Assembly (NCBI RefSeq): GCF_028476545.1
Contig: NW_026732322.1
Coordinates: 248,001 to 312,000, forward strand
Origin: Physella acuta
Taxonomy: Eukaryota > Mollusca > Gastropoda > Physidae
DNA length: 64,000 bases
Reading direction: 5' to 3'
Numbering within the stretch: position 1 is the first letter of the stretch; every line of letters begins with the position of its first letter. Positions 34,401 to 45,044 of this stretch are shown here, one piece after another. Both the position numbers and the translations under genes were made by a program. The notes below the pieces were generated by a model, which saw only the letters and a list, made by a program, of their open reading frames with translations, did no database searches and was not told where the DNA came from.

Positions 34401-34810
34401 GAGTGCACACATTCCTTTTATTTATTGAGTTAAAAGATAAATATGCATGCTACTTCAACTGCCTTAAATATTGAAAAAGAACTTCAAGTTTAAATTTTAA
34501 CATTACATTATTTACCTCAGTAATAGCATCCCACAAGTCATTGTGTGTAGCAGTAGAGTACATGTGGTTTGTTAGGTATCTCTGACAGATGAAAAAAACA
34601 ACATACAGTTTGTATCAACTTATCCTAAACGCACACAATTCTAGAAATCTTACTAGTGATGGGTTAAACGTTTAAATTTAATTTTTGTGTGGCTTTCTAA
34701 GTTCGAACACTTATTAAGTGTATTAAAGTAAAAGGCATACATTCAATCCTTTCTTGAAAGTTTCTTCTCCAATGAAGTGACGCAGCATTCTTATTATACC
34801 ACCACCCTAG

Positions 34811-34870
<60 letters not shown>

Positions 34871-37800
34871 ACATAGTTATATACATAAATAAACAAATAC
34901 ACATATGCACCTAACTTACACAAATACATATTTACAAAACCACAAACACACACATATATGTAGCCTATATGTATACGCGTAAGCGTGTACGTGTACGTGT
35001 ACGTGTACGTGTACGTGTACGCGTACGTGTACGTGTACGCGTACGTGTACGCGTACGCGTTCGCGTTCACGTTCACGTTCACGTTCACGTTTACGTTTAC
35101 GTATATATGGTGTAAATACACGAAATGCAAATATGTAAATATGCAATTATGCAAACAAGAAAATTATTTATTGAATCGTTTAATATAGCCTAGATATTTT
35201 CCAAACGCTTAATTAGAAAAACAGTCAACACAATTTCAAAACTATGTGTGGTGTGATAAAACAGTAAAACAATTAGTCACCTTAGAGTACGAGATGCTGT
35301 CAAAAATTTGTAGAATATCTGAAACAAGGCTGACTGGAACATAGAGTGGATGGGATGTCACAAGGCTGTCCAGCTGTAGAGCACCGTGGATCTCTTTGAC
35401 TACCATGATGTCAAACTAGTGTCAAGTGAAACCATATGGGTTATGGGCTATCTATCTACAACAGTGGTTCTTAACCCGTTAAATTGAACCCCGAGGGTTT
35501 GTTGAGTCAGTCTCAGGGTTTGGTTGAGGTCTTGGCAAACACCCGATTCACACGTTTCACGATCGGATTTTGTTAATGCGGATTATAGAACTAAAAGAAA
35601 AATTTGGTGAATACGCGGATGGAACTCCCGAGGTTCCAAAGTAAAAACCACTGATCTACATAAAAACCCCGGGAGAGTTGTTAGGGCTACACTATTGACA
35701 ATTTATTTATAATGCACAGCCATCTTTCCTGACCAACGACTTTTAGTAATTTAGAATTTTTGAAAGTTTTCCTGAAAACAATGAATTATACACAAACCAT
35801 ACTATGATGGGTACCTGCCTCATGTTAGGAGAAGGCGGTTAGGTATAGTACGGACCACACTACACCTTTATTATTTGATGTAGGTGAAACAGATGGTATA
35901 TATTTCATCTGTCCCAAGTTTCTTTTGCACTAGCAGTATAAGATGATAATGTAAAGCAGTTTTACGGTCATTTCCAAATAAGCCCTGCCACTACTGCAAC
36001 AAGTAGTGGCGCCGCCACTTTTTGCCAGCTTTAATTTAATGCACGCAAGCAATCTTGAGGGTTAGGGTTAAAGGTAAATACAGACCTTTTCATGTTTATT
36101 ACTATCATTAATGTCATGTTCTCTAATAAAAAGTAAAAAAGTTTCATATCCTCGTTTTTATAATCATATTTTGGTGGCAGGGGTTAAATATTTTTTGGCG
36201 GGGTTTATCTGGAAAAGATCCAAGTTTTAAGCATACAAATTTTGTATTTGGACCTAAACGAGTTGCATAAAAAAATGAAAGTACACATTACGTTATTTTG
36301 ATCGTGTTATGTTTTTCTCCCTTAGTGATTTAACATCTCATAACTCTAAACGTTCCTGTAAAAATAAACAAAATCATCTTCTTACATATTTCCACTCTGG
36401 GTGCACATTGTCAACTCCCAGATACTCCACAAAGGTCGCGAACCCCTCGTTCAGCCATATGTCATCCCACCAGGCAGGGCTAACAAGGTCACCAAACCAC
36501 TGCGGGACAGACATTGTGTTGTCACAAACAACATAATATCATTGACATTAAAGTCTTATAGCTCGTAAAACACCCTAACCATTCACTTGATTAAAACAGA
36601 TGTTTTCACTACTAAAGTTTTACATCAAGGTCCTAAAGCAACATGAATGCAAAATTAGCTTTTACAAGCAAACAGTTTTTAAACACACACTCACACTCAC
36701 ATAAACACACACATACACGAACGCACGCACGCACGCACGCACTCTCACACACACACACACACACTATATATGTCTCTGTGTATGTACGTACGTTTTTTCT
36801 TCAAAATTGTTATTATAGACTAGTTTCAATATTTGAAAACATTTTGAAAACGTACTTGATGCGCCAGTTCATGTGTTACTGCATTAGACACCGTCTCTTT
36901 ATCATTTTCATTGGATATTCCTTGTTCATACAGAAGGTAGCTCTGTCTGTTTCAAATAAGGTTTATAGTCAAATGGTAATATTATTAATGGTAATTTTAT
37001 TAATTGTAATTCATATTATTGTAACAGGTTGGCTAGTTATTGTTTATATAGATTAACAATTACGTTATACTTTAACATTTAAATTTTTTTAGTATCAATC
37101 ATAAAACTACACCTGTATGTAATTAGACCCCAGTTTTCCATAGCTGATGCGACAAAGTCGGGAATTCCAATCATATCTTATAAAAAAATTGAAAAAGAAA
37201 TCTTATTTTGTTATTTATTAAAAACTGATTCTTGATGATGTTAATGATATACAGTACTATTGTAAAGCAACAACTAACGCATGATTAAAAGAAAGTTTAG
37301 AATTTAGAAAATGTAACTTTTTAAAAGAGATACAGACTAATATTTAATTGTATTTGGTTTATTATTGACAGATTTATATTGCTTTGAAAATTGTGTTTAA
37401 ATTAAAAAAAAAATAAAAGTGAAAAACAAAATAATCATTGTCATTTTCTTTACTAAAATAGTTATGAAAATTGAAGCAAATCTGCTTTTTTCTGTCAAAA
37501 GGATTTTTGGTTGAGTTCATTGTATAGATACGTCAGTGTTCTTAATGGCTATGGTTGGTATATTTTGAATATTTGGTACTTGTGACGTAATCTATCTACT
37601 TTCATGCTTTATTTGCTGGGAAGTGGAAAGACAGGGTTTTAAACCCCAAATTGAAGTTTACAGAACGTTGACGGTATTTTAAATTAAAGCTCCATGTTTG
37701 TTAATCTTGGGCGGGAATCCAAGAAGCATCAGCGTGGAATTTACATCTCTAATACAAATAACGTTTTCTTCAAGTACCTATAATGAGCAGTAGCGTAGCG

Positions 37801-40800
37801 AGGTCGGGTGTCACCCGGTGCGGCACTTAATGGTGTCACCCCCCCCCCCCCAGAGGCATAGAGACCCTTCCCAGGGACAAACTTTCAAATTTTCGATTTG
37901 CACCCCCCCCCCCCTCGAGTTTTCGATTTGCACCCCCCCTCAAACTTTCGATTTGCACCCCCCCCCCTCGAGTTTTCGATTTGCACCCCCCCCTCAAACT
38001 TTCGATTTGCACCTCGAGTTTTCGATTTGCACCCCCCCCCCCCTCAAACTTTCGATTTGCACCCCCCCCCCCCCTCGAGTTTTTCTCTATATATTTTGCT
38101 ATTTTTTGCCTTGGTGTCACCCCCCTAAATGGTGTCACCCGGTGCGGTCCGCACCCCCCGCCCCCCCCCCTCGCTACGCCCCTGATAATGAGGAGTTAAC
38201 GACTTATGAAATGTAAACCTGTAAGAATTTGCATACCTTGTTTAGGCAATGGGTATTTAATTCCGAAAAACTCTTCATAAAATGTGAGAGTTTTGGCACC
38301 GATATCAAGGGCGTAGTCGATCTGGTCAAGGGTACTGGTCGTGGTCCATGAACGGAACTAAGGAAATAATGGTCGGTAAGATTGGAGGCAGATATTGGGA
38401 GCATTGGAATTTTAAACAGTAGGTCATCTATAACATCATCTTATCTCGTTCGTCCCCAAGACACAAGGGAGCAGATGAAGTAGAGTTCATCTGAGACCTG
38501 GGCATGTGAAAGCCTCGAGTTCGAATCCGGGTTCAAGTCAGTAGAGCTCCCTGAGTCCACCAATCGGCTATAGAGCTGACCTTGTACGCCTTGTATGCCT
38601 AGGCCAATTAAACAGACGAACTTTACTTCGTCTGCCTCATCTGTTTTGGACAGCAAACGGAAAAAGATGATGACGTTTGCTACAGGTAATTGAACCAATA
38701 TGCATATTCGTAGATACCAATTATGTCTTTAAGTTAAACACAACTTACCAGAACACCATTGGCAGTAACAGTAGACTTAAAAGAAAAGTCACAAATAACA
38801 AAAGCCACTAGATAAGAAGACATCTTCGGGGAAGGGAGGTAAATATCTCGTACATATTCCACTCCATCAACAACACTGTAATTATTAGAGCACACTTATG
38901 TTACATGGATGATCAAATTGCAGTGGCGTAAGCAGGGGGAGGGAGGGTTAGGTGGGTTATGCCACCCCCTCATGGACCGTATGTAAACATTTTACCACGT
39001 TTTCTTTAACTTGCTTTCGCGTCTTTCCAATCAAATCTTGCGATCGAAATTTCGGGCACTTCCCAGTTAGCTAGCGCGCTGAAATTTTCAGGGAAGCTTT
39101 GTTTCCGATGACAATAGAATATTCAATTGTTATTATTACTAAATTGATCCATGGAAACATTTTATTGATCATTTTAGACCGCTATATAATTGTACAAAAA
39201 TCCGTGGGGGGGGGGGGGGGGAAGGGACATAACCCAGTAATTGTAATTTGATGAAAACAAGGGTCGGTACTCTCCCTCTTTTTGCTTACTGAGTAGTGTT
39301 CACGTGGTGTTTGTGTACAAACAACCGGAACAACTGGTGGCCAGTATGGGGGAGACGATATGGTCGAGTGGTGGGGCACACGATTGCTAACCCACTCGAC
39401 ACGGGTTCAAGGCACGTGTTTTTTACGAGTTGTCTTCGTTTACCCAAAAAAAAAAGTGAATGCGAAAAGATAAAATCGATAGCAAGATTTTAAGCAAACA
39501 AACAGACAAAGACTAAAAAGTAGAAAATAATTATCATTAAAAAAGTTAAAAAAAAACCACGTTTTCTGATTGAACTAAAAAGTAGAAAATAAATGCTATA
39601 CATCACAATAATGCAAGCGATCACTCTACTATAAGCGATGAAAAACGTGGGGCGCCGTGATTTTCTTACAGTTTCTAATACTGTTGACTCTCTACAAGCT
39701 CCCTAATAAAAGTCAATAGTATTATCTAATCAATAGTAATGTAACTTTTACTTCGGCGCCCCACGTTTTTCATCGCTTAAAGTAGAGTGATCGCTTGCAT
39801 TATTGTGATGTATAGCATTTATTTTCTACTTTTTAGTTCAATCAGAAAACGTGGGTTTTTTAAAACTTTTTTCATGATAATTATTTTACTGTCATAATAC
39901 CACTGTTACTTATTTCTAAATCAGTAGAGATGTATAATTGTATATATATGTTTAGAACAGTCATCTAAAAATTGACGCTATGTTCACTCTGAGTTGGTTA
40001 TCCCCCACCCCCTCAACACCTAAAACAGAAGAGGCCGTAATTGTGTAGAGCAGGGGTCTCCAAACTTTTCAGTCCGAGGGCCGCATTGACTATAAAATTT
40101 CAGTTCTGGGGCCAGTTTCTTCCAGGCATGTCTTTGATTTTTCTGGGCAAAGTTCCCCAGGCAGCACCAACAAACGTTTTTTCCGTGGACAAAAGGATCT
40201 CCGCGGGCCGGATGAGAGGACCTCGCGGGCCGCATCCGGCCCGCGGGCCGTAGTTTGGAGACCCCTGGTGTAGAGCGACATTAATGTCACACCTAGGTAT
40301 ACCCTGGGTAGGATAATTGACCTAAAGTGACCGGACAGTGGTGAATGCACACAATACTCACAAGGCTGGCCCAGTGGCCACGGGTAGAGTGTTGGCCAGT
40401 GAGATCATGGAGCTGGGATGTACTAGGCTCAGGTTGAACGTGGCCTTCAGTGCCGGCTCGTCAAAACAGGGGAAGGCTTTTCTGGCGTCTACCGGCTCCA
40501 ATTGTGTAGTGGCTATATACCTGGTGGGTGTAATCGATTACATTTTAATGACCTTATTAGTGTAATCGATTATACTTTAATAACCTGGTTTTTTAGTCAC
40601 TAAGTCTTAATGACCTGGCTATTGTAATCAATTTCACTTCTATGACATAGTTATTGTAATAGACTACATTATAATAACCTGATTAGTGTAATCGACTATA
40701 CTTTAATGGCCTGGTTATTATAATCGATTATATTTTTGATAAACTAAATAGTGCAGACTATATTTTAACGAATTTTATAATAACAACAAGGCTGATTGTT

Positions 40801-43621
40801 ATCTTATTATTTTATAGTACGTGATATTTTAAGTTAAGTTAAGAAGTGAGTAAAAACAAACAACAAATTTACGTTTGTTTCCCATTGTTTGAGTACACAC
40901 TGTAGTAGAGGCCAGCCAGATCGTTATTCAACACTGAAGTAAATCTCAGCTCCAAAATGTAAGTTTTTCCAACCTAAGAGAGTGATTATTTTAAATTAAT
41001 AAATCCTCATAGAGATAAATAAAGCTGGAGTGATCTACCCTAAAGTTTCTCAAATCTATATATATAATTCTCTTCTTGGAGACGTTAGAAAACAAGCTGT
41101 AAGCGCGCCTTGCAGTCCCCTCTCTTCCTCTCTAGGAAGTCTGGTGAGCTGTGGTTCACGCTAAATGTTTACAATCGTAGAGCCGGGTTTAGTGACGGCT
41201 ATTAGGGGTAGATAATTTAGTTTGAAACGATTTAAAACTTAGGGGAGGTAGCTAAGAGGAGGCTGCTTTCACGGGGGGGGGGGGGGGGGGGAGGGGGGTA
41301 GGGGTTGGGGGAAAGGAGGGGGGGTTATTGTCCTTAACGACTTACTGATAGTGTTTTGAAGCAAATAATTTCAGTGACAGCAGTGGTACTGTCGAATTCA
41401 CAAATTATGAATTACTGAAAAGTAGAAAATAAAACAACTAAATAGCGGCGTATGATACGCCGCGGGTCGGCTCGTATACTTATATAAGACAACGGGGGAT
41501 GGCAACTCTTGATATAGATATGTTTTTTAATCCAATTTTAATTTCCTTAACATTTAAAAAATAGAAAAAAAATTATTAAAAAATAGAATAGAATATGGTA
41601 GAAAAAAGAATTGCGCATAAAGTGAACTGCAAATAATGTGTGTATAAAAGTGCGGAATGTTAATACTGTATAAAATCAATTATGGTTTTTGAGAAAACGG
41701 AAATAGCGTAAAGTACTATTTCCGTACACGGAAATTACTCAAACTTTTACAGGAGGTAGATAATTTGATCTTTTACTTATATGTGAAATTGTGTCTCTCT
41801 ATCTGAAACAGTTGTCAAGTTATATTTAAAAAACATTAAAACTAGAATAAGTTCCACTTCCGGTCCCGGAAATCGCCGAAAAGTCGATACAGAACTACAA
41901 ATTTGATATAATACTTATATGTGAAATTTCATTAACCTAGCTTAAAGGTACCCAAGTTATTGTTTTCACACACACACACACACTCACACACACAGACATA
42001 AGGATAAAATTGCAAAGCTGTGTTTTTCCGACTCAGGGATGTGTAAAACGTCAAGATTTGTGAAAATTTCGATTTCGAGTTTTTGCACGATTACAGTACT
42101 TCCTCTATACTTCGGACATAGAAAGTAAAAATAGCCGAAATTGACATTTGCATGAAGGCATAATCTAGGCCTATATGATGTTTTTGAATGTGTGTGTGTG
42201 GAGTGGAATTATACTAAAGACTTTCTTTAGCATTCAACATTAGTTCACCTGCATATTCCTGTCCAACTTGATGATGAAAAACTCCCTGACCAGGTCGACT
42301 GATGACGTGACGTAGAGCGGGTCATCTGACGAGACGGGGTCGCCATAGAACTTAATTGAGGCGGGGTCTATGGTCAGAACCCGGAAGTGGATGGTCACGT
42401 TGTCGGCGGGTGTGTTGCACTGGATCCAGATCTTCTCGGAACCCTGGGAGAAAGTGGATACGTTTCATCAAATTCAAAGTTGATTAGTTTTGTCGTGGGG
42501 CGTTATTGGTTCAGTCAGTTTTTTAATGTATAGGTTTATGTAGGGCTTATATAGGCTTATATATTTTTCTTCTATAAATTTTGCAAGTACAGTTCCCCAC
42601 TTTCTATGAACCAGGCATATGAAAGGAGAGTGTGGTCAGCCGACTTTACTTTCCCTAACATGAGCTAGCCACCGCCCCCCCCCCCCAAACGAAAGTCTAC
42701 CGCCCCCCCCCCCCCCCCCGAACGAAACGGAATTTATATAGAAAATATATACTTTTGACAGTGTCCCCCCCCCCCCCCCGGAAATTTCAGGTGCACCCCC
42801 GGCGGTGAAAAAAGTCTGGAAGAAACACTGCCCATCAGAGCTGGGTGGACTCAGGGGCGTTCTACTGAATTGAACCCGGATTCGAACTCGGGTTAGCAGA
42901 TTAGCTCTAACTCTAGTTCACAGCTCAATACGTTACCGTAAATGAAAAGTTCGCAGGATCCGTGTAGTGAATGAAGGTTGTGATTTCGATGTTGTAGTGG
43001 AGAGGTGAGACTGATGTTGGAAGTCTCAGATCCGTTACTGCAGGTGTCGGTGTGGTTGTCGGTGCGGGGGTGGTTGTTGTAGTTGTAGACGTTCTTTCGG
43101 TAGTTGTTGTTGTGGGCTTTAGTGGACATCTGTTACCTTCCCAAGTGAGGGAAAATTAATTTTAAAATTTAATTAAAAAACAAAACAACTTATCACAGCA
43201 AAAGCATTATCCATATTGAATTAAAAGTGAATTAAAATCTCAAAATATTTTACCTAACACTAAACAAATAACATTTGTTCATATAAATATTATAAATTTA
43301 TGAAAGTAAAAATTAACGCTTGATCTATGAAAATAATAATTATGTTTTATTTGTATACCTTTACGTCAATGCAAATTGATCATCAGTAGTCTTATTTTAT
43401 GCGTTTCTTGAATTTAAAAATAATAATGTAAGCAATGAAAATTTCGACTCACAAATGTGTTTATCGCCGGCAGCAGCCAACCTGACACAGTAGGGTTTGA
43501 AGATATCAAATTTTAGTTTCCAGTGGCTGTCATCACAGCTGCTCCGTCTGCTGGCCATACAGCTGTTGTACATGAACAGCACTAGACCCAAGGTCAAGGC
43601 CGATTTGAGGGTCATTGTCAT
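28135..43621 (-). CDS. M1 zinc aminopeptidase (aminopeptidase N-like), copy A, 991 aa
   Basis: The 25 minus-strand exons in coding order are 43621-43453, 43136-42937, 42443-42249, 40973-40873, 40520-40362, 38875-38749, 38357-38237, 37176-37113, 36946-36856, 36499-36386, 35415-35281, 34806-34741, 34581-34516, 33594-33407, 33147-33047, 32821-32670, 32257-32202, 31970-31823, 31139-31063, 30790-30680, 30005-29924, 29460-29375, 29108-28965, 28659-28581, 28278-28135. All phases agree. The protein starts with a signal or anchor segment ([17 protein letters not shown]), then a short Cys-rich part and a Thr/Pro-rich stalk (about 62-86). The M1 core includes the zinc site HELAHQ at 404-409 with Glu427 in WLNEGFATF, and Tyr490 in the SISYSK block. 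It should hydrolyse N-terminal residues of peptides outside the cell or in a lumen. The exopeptidase motif reads SAMENWG (368-374), with Ser for the usual Gly. No GPI signal is evident at the C-terminus, so it is secreted or N-anchored. There is a paralog upstream on the same strand. Confidence 0.9.
28390..28467. repeat. (TA)n array, last intron of gene A
   Basis: About 78 bp of (TA)n. The equivalent intron of copy B holds a longer array at 48712-48935. Confidence 0.95.
30006..30679 (-). other. intron of gene A without other features
   Basis: AT-rich, aligned in part with 51311-52253 of copy B. No embedded gene or named element was seen; copy B has a SINE here that copy A lacks. Confidence 0.5.
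34093..34288 (+). mobile_element. G-run hAT-like MITE, copy 5
   Basis: It runs from AGTGTTTCTTCCAGAC to GAAGAAACTCTGA, flanked by GAGCACCA at 34085-34092 and 34289-34296 (8-bp target duplication). It lies in gene A between exons 34516-34581 and 33407-33594. The matching intron of gene B lacks it. Confidence 0.82.
34807..34864. repeat. (TA)n abutting a splice acceptor of gene A
   Basis: A (TA)n array ends within about 10 bp of the acceptor of the exon at 34741-34806. Copy B has no array there. Confidence 0.9.
34975..35104. repeat. TACGTG/TACGCG/TTCACG hexanucleotide array
   Basis: About 130 bp of hexamers alternate purine and pyrimidine (GTACGT, GCGTAC, then GTTCAC). The homologous place in copy B (about 56368-56400) has only a short TACATG-type version, so copy A expanded. 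Confidence 0.9.
35462..35653. mobile_element. hAT-like MITE, CAGTGGTTCTTAACC family (gene A)
   Basis: It begins CAGTGGTTCTTAACC and ends AAACCACTG. Its flanks are ATCTACAA and ATCTACAT (7 of 8 match). The orthologous insertion is present in gene B at 56920-57118, so it predates the duplication. Confidence 0.78.
36643..36800. repeat. CA / ACGC / CTCACA simple repeats
   Basis: CA-rich and (ACGC)n microsatellite, 36681-36765, in an intron of gene A. The predicted His/Thr ORF here is an artefact. Confidence 0.85.
37788..38184 (+). mobile_element. hAT-like MITE, CAGTGGCGTAGC family, copy 2
   Basis: The ends are CAGTAGCGTAGCGAGG and CGCTACGCCCCTG. A perfect target duplication ATAATGAG lies at 37780-37787 and 38185-38192. 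The interior is an expanded minisatellite of CAAACTTTCGATTTGCAC/CGAGTTTTCGATTTGCAC plus poly-C. The empty site in gene B is at about 59906-59920 (CCTATAATGATGAGTT). Confidence 0.92.
38450..38690 (+). repeat. tRNA-derived SINE (gene A intron)
   Basis: It contains CTCGAGTTCGAATCCGGGTT (B-box), CCCTGAGTCCACC, and the tail CAGACGAACTTTACTTCGTC, a small palindrome also met in other copies. An orthologous copy is in gene B at about 60190-60370. Confidence 0.75.
39330..39420 (+). repeat. tRNA-like SINE head
   Basis: GATATGGTCGAGTGGTGGGG (A-box-like), then CTAACCCACTCGACACGGGTTCAAGG (shown here only as position 39389-39414; B-box GGGTTCAAGG). It lacks a paired acceptor stem. Confidence 0.5.
39523..39891. 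mobile_element. foldback element with about 135-bp inverted arms
   Basis: Left arm 39523-39658 and right arm about 39755-39891 are inverse copies (AATAATTATCAT, ACGTTTTCTGATTGAACTAA, GCAAGCGATCACTCTACT, GATGAAAAACGTGGGGCGCC). About 95 bp of loop separates them. The arms differ by only a few changes. It is absent from the matching intron of gene B. The superfamily is unknown. Confidence 0.85.
40051..40267 (+). mobile_element. hAT-like MITE, CAGGGGTCTCCAAAC family
   Basis: The ends are CAGGGGTCTCCAAACTTTT and AGTTTGGAGACCCCTG. A perfect 8-bp target duplication GTGTAGAG lies at 40043-40050 and 40268-40275. The interior holds palindromic CGCGGGCCGG/CCGGCCCGCGGGCC segments and a remnant of the G-run MITE (CAGTTTCTTCCAGGCATGTC) at about 40112. 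Confidence 0.93.
40531..40760. repeat. 32-bp ATCGAT minisatellite (gene A)
   Basis: About seven units of TAATCGATTACATTTTAATG plus ACCTGGTTATTG lie just inside the intron next to the exon at 40362-40520. An orthologous array flanks the matching exon of gene B (62131-62510). Confidence 0.85.
41055..41476 (+). mobile_element. Helitron-like non-autonomous element, copy d
   Basis: It starts TCTATATATATAATTCTCTT after an A. It ends with the perfect 9-bp-stem hairpin GCGGCGTATGATACGCCGC, then GGGTCGGCTCGTA. Poly-G runs lie inside. It is in an intron of gene A. Confidence 0.6.
42599..42900 (-). repeat. SINE, reverse, split by a G-run MITE
   Basis: Reverse SINE core (GAGTGTGGTCAGCCGACTTT) up to about 42656 resumes at 42831 with CCATCAGAGCTGGGTGGACT and ends in a reverse B-box (GGATTCGAACTCGGG). 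The insert is a MITE whose left end is damaged and whose right end is GAAACACTG at 42830. Confidence 0.7.
42657..42830 (-). mobile_element. G-run hAT-like MITE, copy 6 (reverse, damaged left end)
   Basis: Poly-C blocks are separated by the family spacers (GAAAGTCTACCGCC, ATATAGAAAATATATACTTT). It ends AGTCTGGAAGAAACACTG. It is inserted in the reverse SINE. Confidence 0.75.
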
Positions 43622-44084
43622 CTAGGCCAACTGCAATGAGAATTCGCCATGCTAAAATATTGGTGCAAAAGAGCATTTTTCAGATTTTTCTTGAGTGATT
43701 ATGTCGTTCCTTTTTTAGTAGTAGTTAGCCTATGGTCTAGGTAGGACATATGCCACAATAGTAAATATGTCGTCCTACTAGGGCATCATATGTCACTCTA
43801 GTTAGCCTGTCGTCCCACTAAGACATAGGTTACTCTAGTTAGCCTGTGGTCCCACTTAGACATAGGTCACTCTAGTAATCCCGTCATCCTACTATGACGT
43901 AACCACCAAAAAATTCCTTCTATGCAAGTCTATAATCAAATAAATGAAGTCGATATTGTAATATGACCCGTCAAACTGCAATACATGTTAGGTAAAGTAA
44001 CAAATCCAGATTTAACCGTAAGTTTGAAATGTAATACTTTGTGAGATAAAGTACTATTTAAGTGTAAATATTTCTATAAAACGG
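43622..44084. repeat. upstream region of gene A with a minisatellite
   Basis: Diverged units of about 45 bp (GTCACTCTAGTTAGCCTGTC, then GTCCCACTAAGACATAG) span 43727-43905. This is immediately 5' of the gene A start codon and may include its promoter. I see no clear TATA box. Confidence 0.7.
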
Positions 44085-44290
44085 CTTCATTGGACGGTTG
44101 AGTGCTCGACTGGTAACCCGAAATTCTAGGGGGCCAATCCCGGAGTCCACCCAGATCTGATGGGTACAAGGTTCAAGTCACAGGGTACATCTAACGTATC
44201 CCTTTCCGGAAGAAAAAAGTTTGTAAGAAACTTTGAGGCTGAACACTCTCCATTTATATGCCGAGGTCACCGAAACAAATAATCTCGACT
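44085..44290 (+). repeat. tRNA-derived SINE
   Basis: ATTGGACGGTTGAGTGCTCG (A-box-like), GGGGCCAATCCCGGAGTCCA (B-box-like), then TGATGGGTACAAGGTTCAAG. It is a diverged copy. Confidence 0.55.
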
Positions 44291-44801
44291 TCATTTGCCC
44301 TATTTGCATATCGTACAGGAAAACAATTTAATCTTACAATTAAATCAACTCATCACACAGATTTTCTCATAACCGAAATTCACTAATTATTCACAAAAAT
44401 AACTTATATCTAGAGTTTTTTAATAAGATTTTTATAATATTTCTTCGTTTCGTCATAGAGTGAATCCGTTTATGATTCATAATAATATAGTAAACTTCAA
44501 AGATACAAAATACTTTAACACATTTTTTTTCTCAAGCAGGCCTATCACTAAGCATGAATATCACATTCAATAGAAAACTTGCCTGGTTAAGTTTTGTCCT
44601 GTTTGCTAAGACAGGCAAAATTTACCTTACCTTTTTTTTCTAAGCCTTGTGGGAATATGAAACTATAAAATTGTGACGAGAGACGGGGTAGTCGCACACC
44701 TTTTATACCCACCAGTTTGCTCGACACTTTCCACTTTTGTTGGCCCAACTTTATGATTGCGGTACACAAAATAAGCTTCACGGCTCTGCTGAAGTGGATA
44801 T

Positions 44802-45044
44802 CAGTGGCGTAGGAAGGGGGGGGGGGTAAGGGTGGCTATAGCCCCCCATAGACCCCTCGGTATATATATGAAAAGTATGAGGGGGGTGCAAATCGAAAGT
44901 TTGAGGGGGGGGTGCAAATCGAAAGTTTGAGGTGGGGGTGCAAATCGAAAGTTTGAGGTGCGGGGTGCAAATCGAAAGTTTGTCCCCGGGTAAAAATTGG
45001 AACCCCCCCCCCCCCCCCTTGAGACGATCCTGGCTACGCCACTG
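44802..45044 (+). mobile_element. hAT-like MITE, CAGTGGCGTA family, copy 3
   Basis: The ends are CAGTGGCGTAGGAAGG and GGCTACGCCACTG. The target duplication GTGGATAT/GTGGACAT (44794-44801, 45045-45052) has one mismatch. The interior has four GTGCAAATCGAAAGTTTGAG units. Confidence 0.88.

Noticed and set aside
34807-35154. Val/Asn/Tyr repeat frames
   Set aside because: These are products of the hexanucleotide and TA arrays in an intron, with no splice context.
37818-38216. Pro-rich frames on the plus strand and Gly-rich frames on the minus strand
   Set aside because: They lie in the poly-C minisatellite of a hAT-like element with clear target duplications. The same explanation holds for 5192-5557 and 44801-45082.
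38441-38698. Minus-strand 85-codon frame
   Set aside because: It falls on a tRNA-derived SINE and has no domain resemblance.
38922-39245. Another full CAGTGGCGTA-type element
   Set aside because: CAGTGGCGTAAGC is present at the left, but I could not find a matching right end or target duplication.
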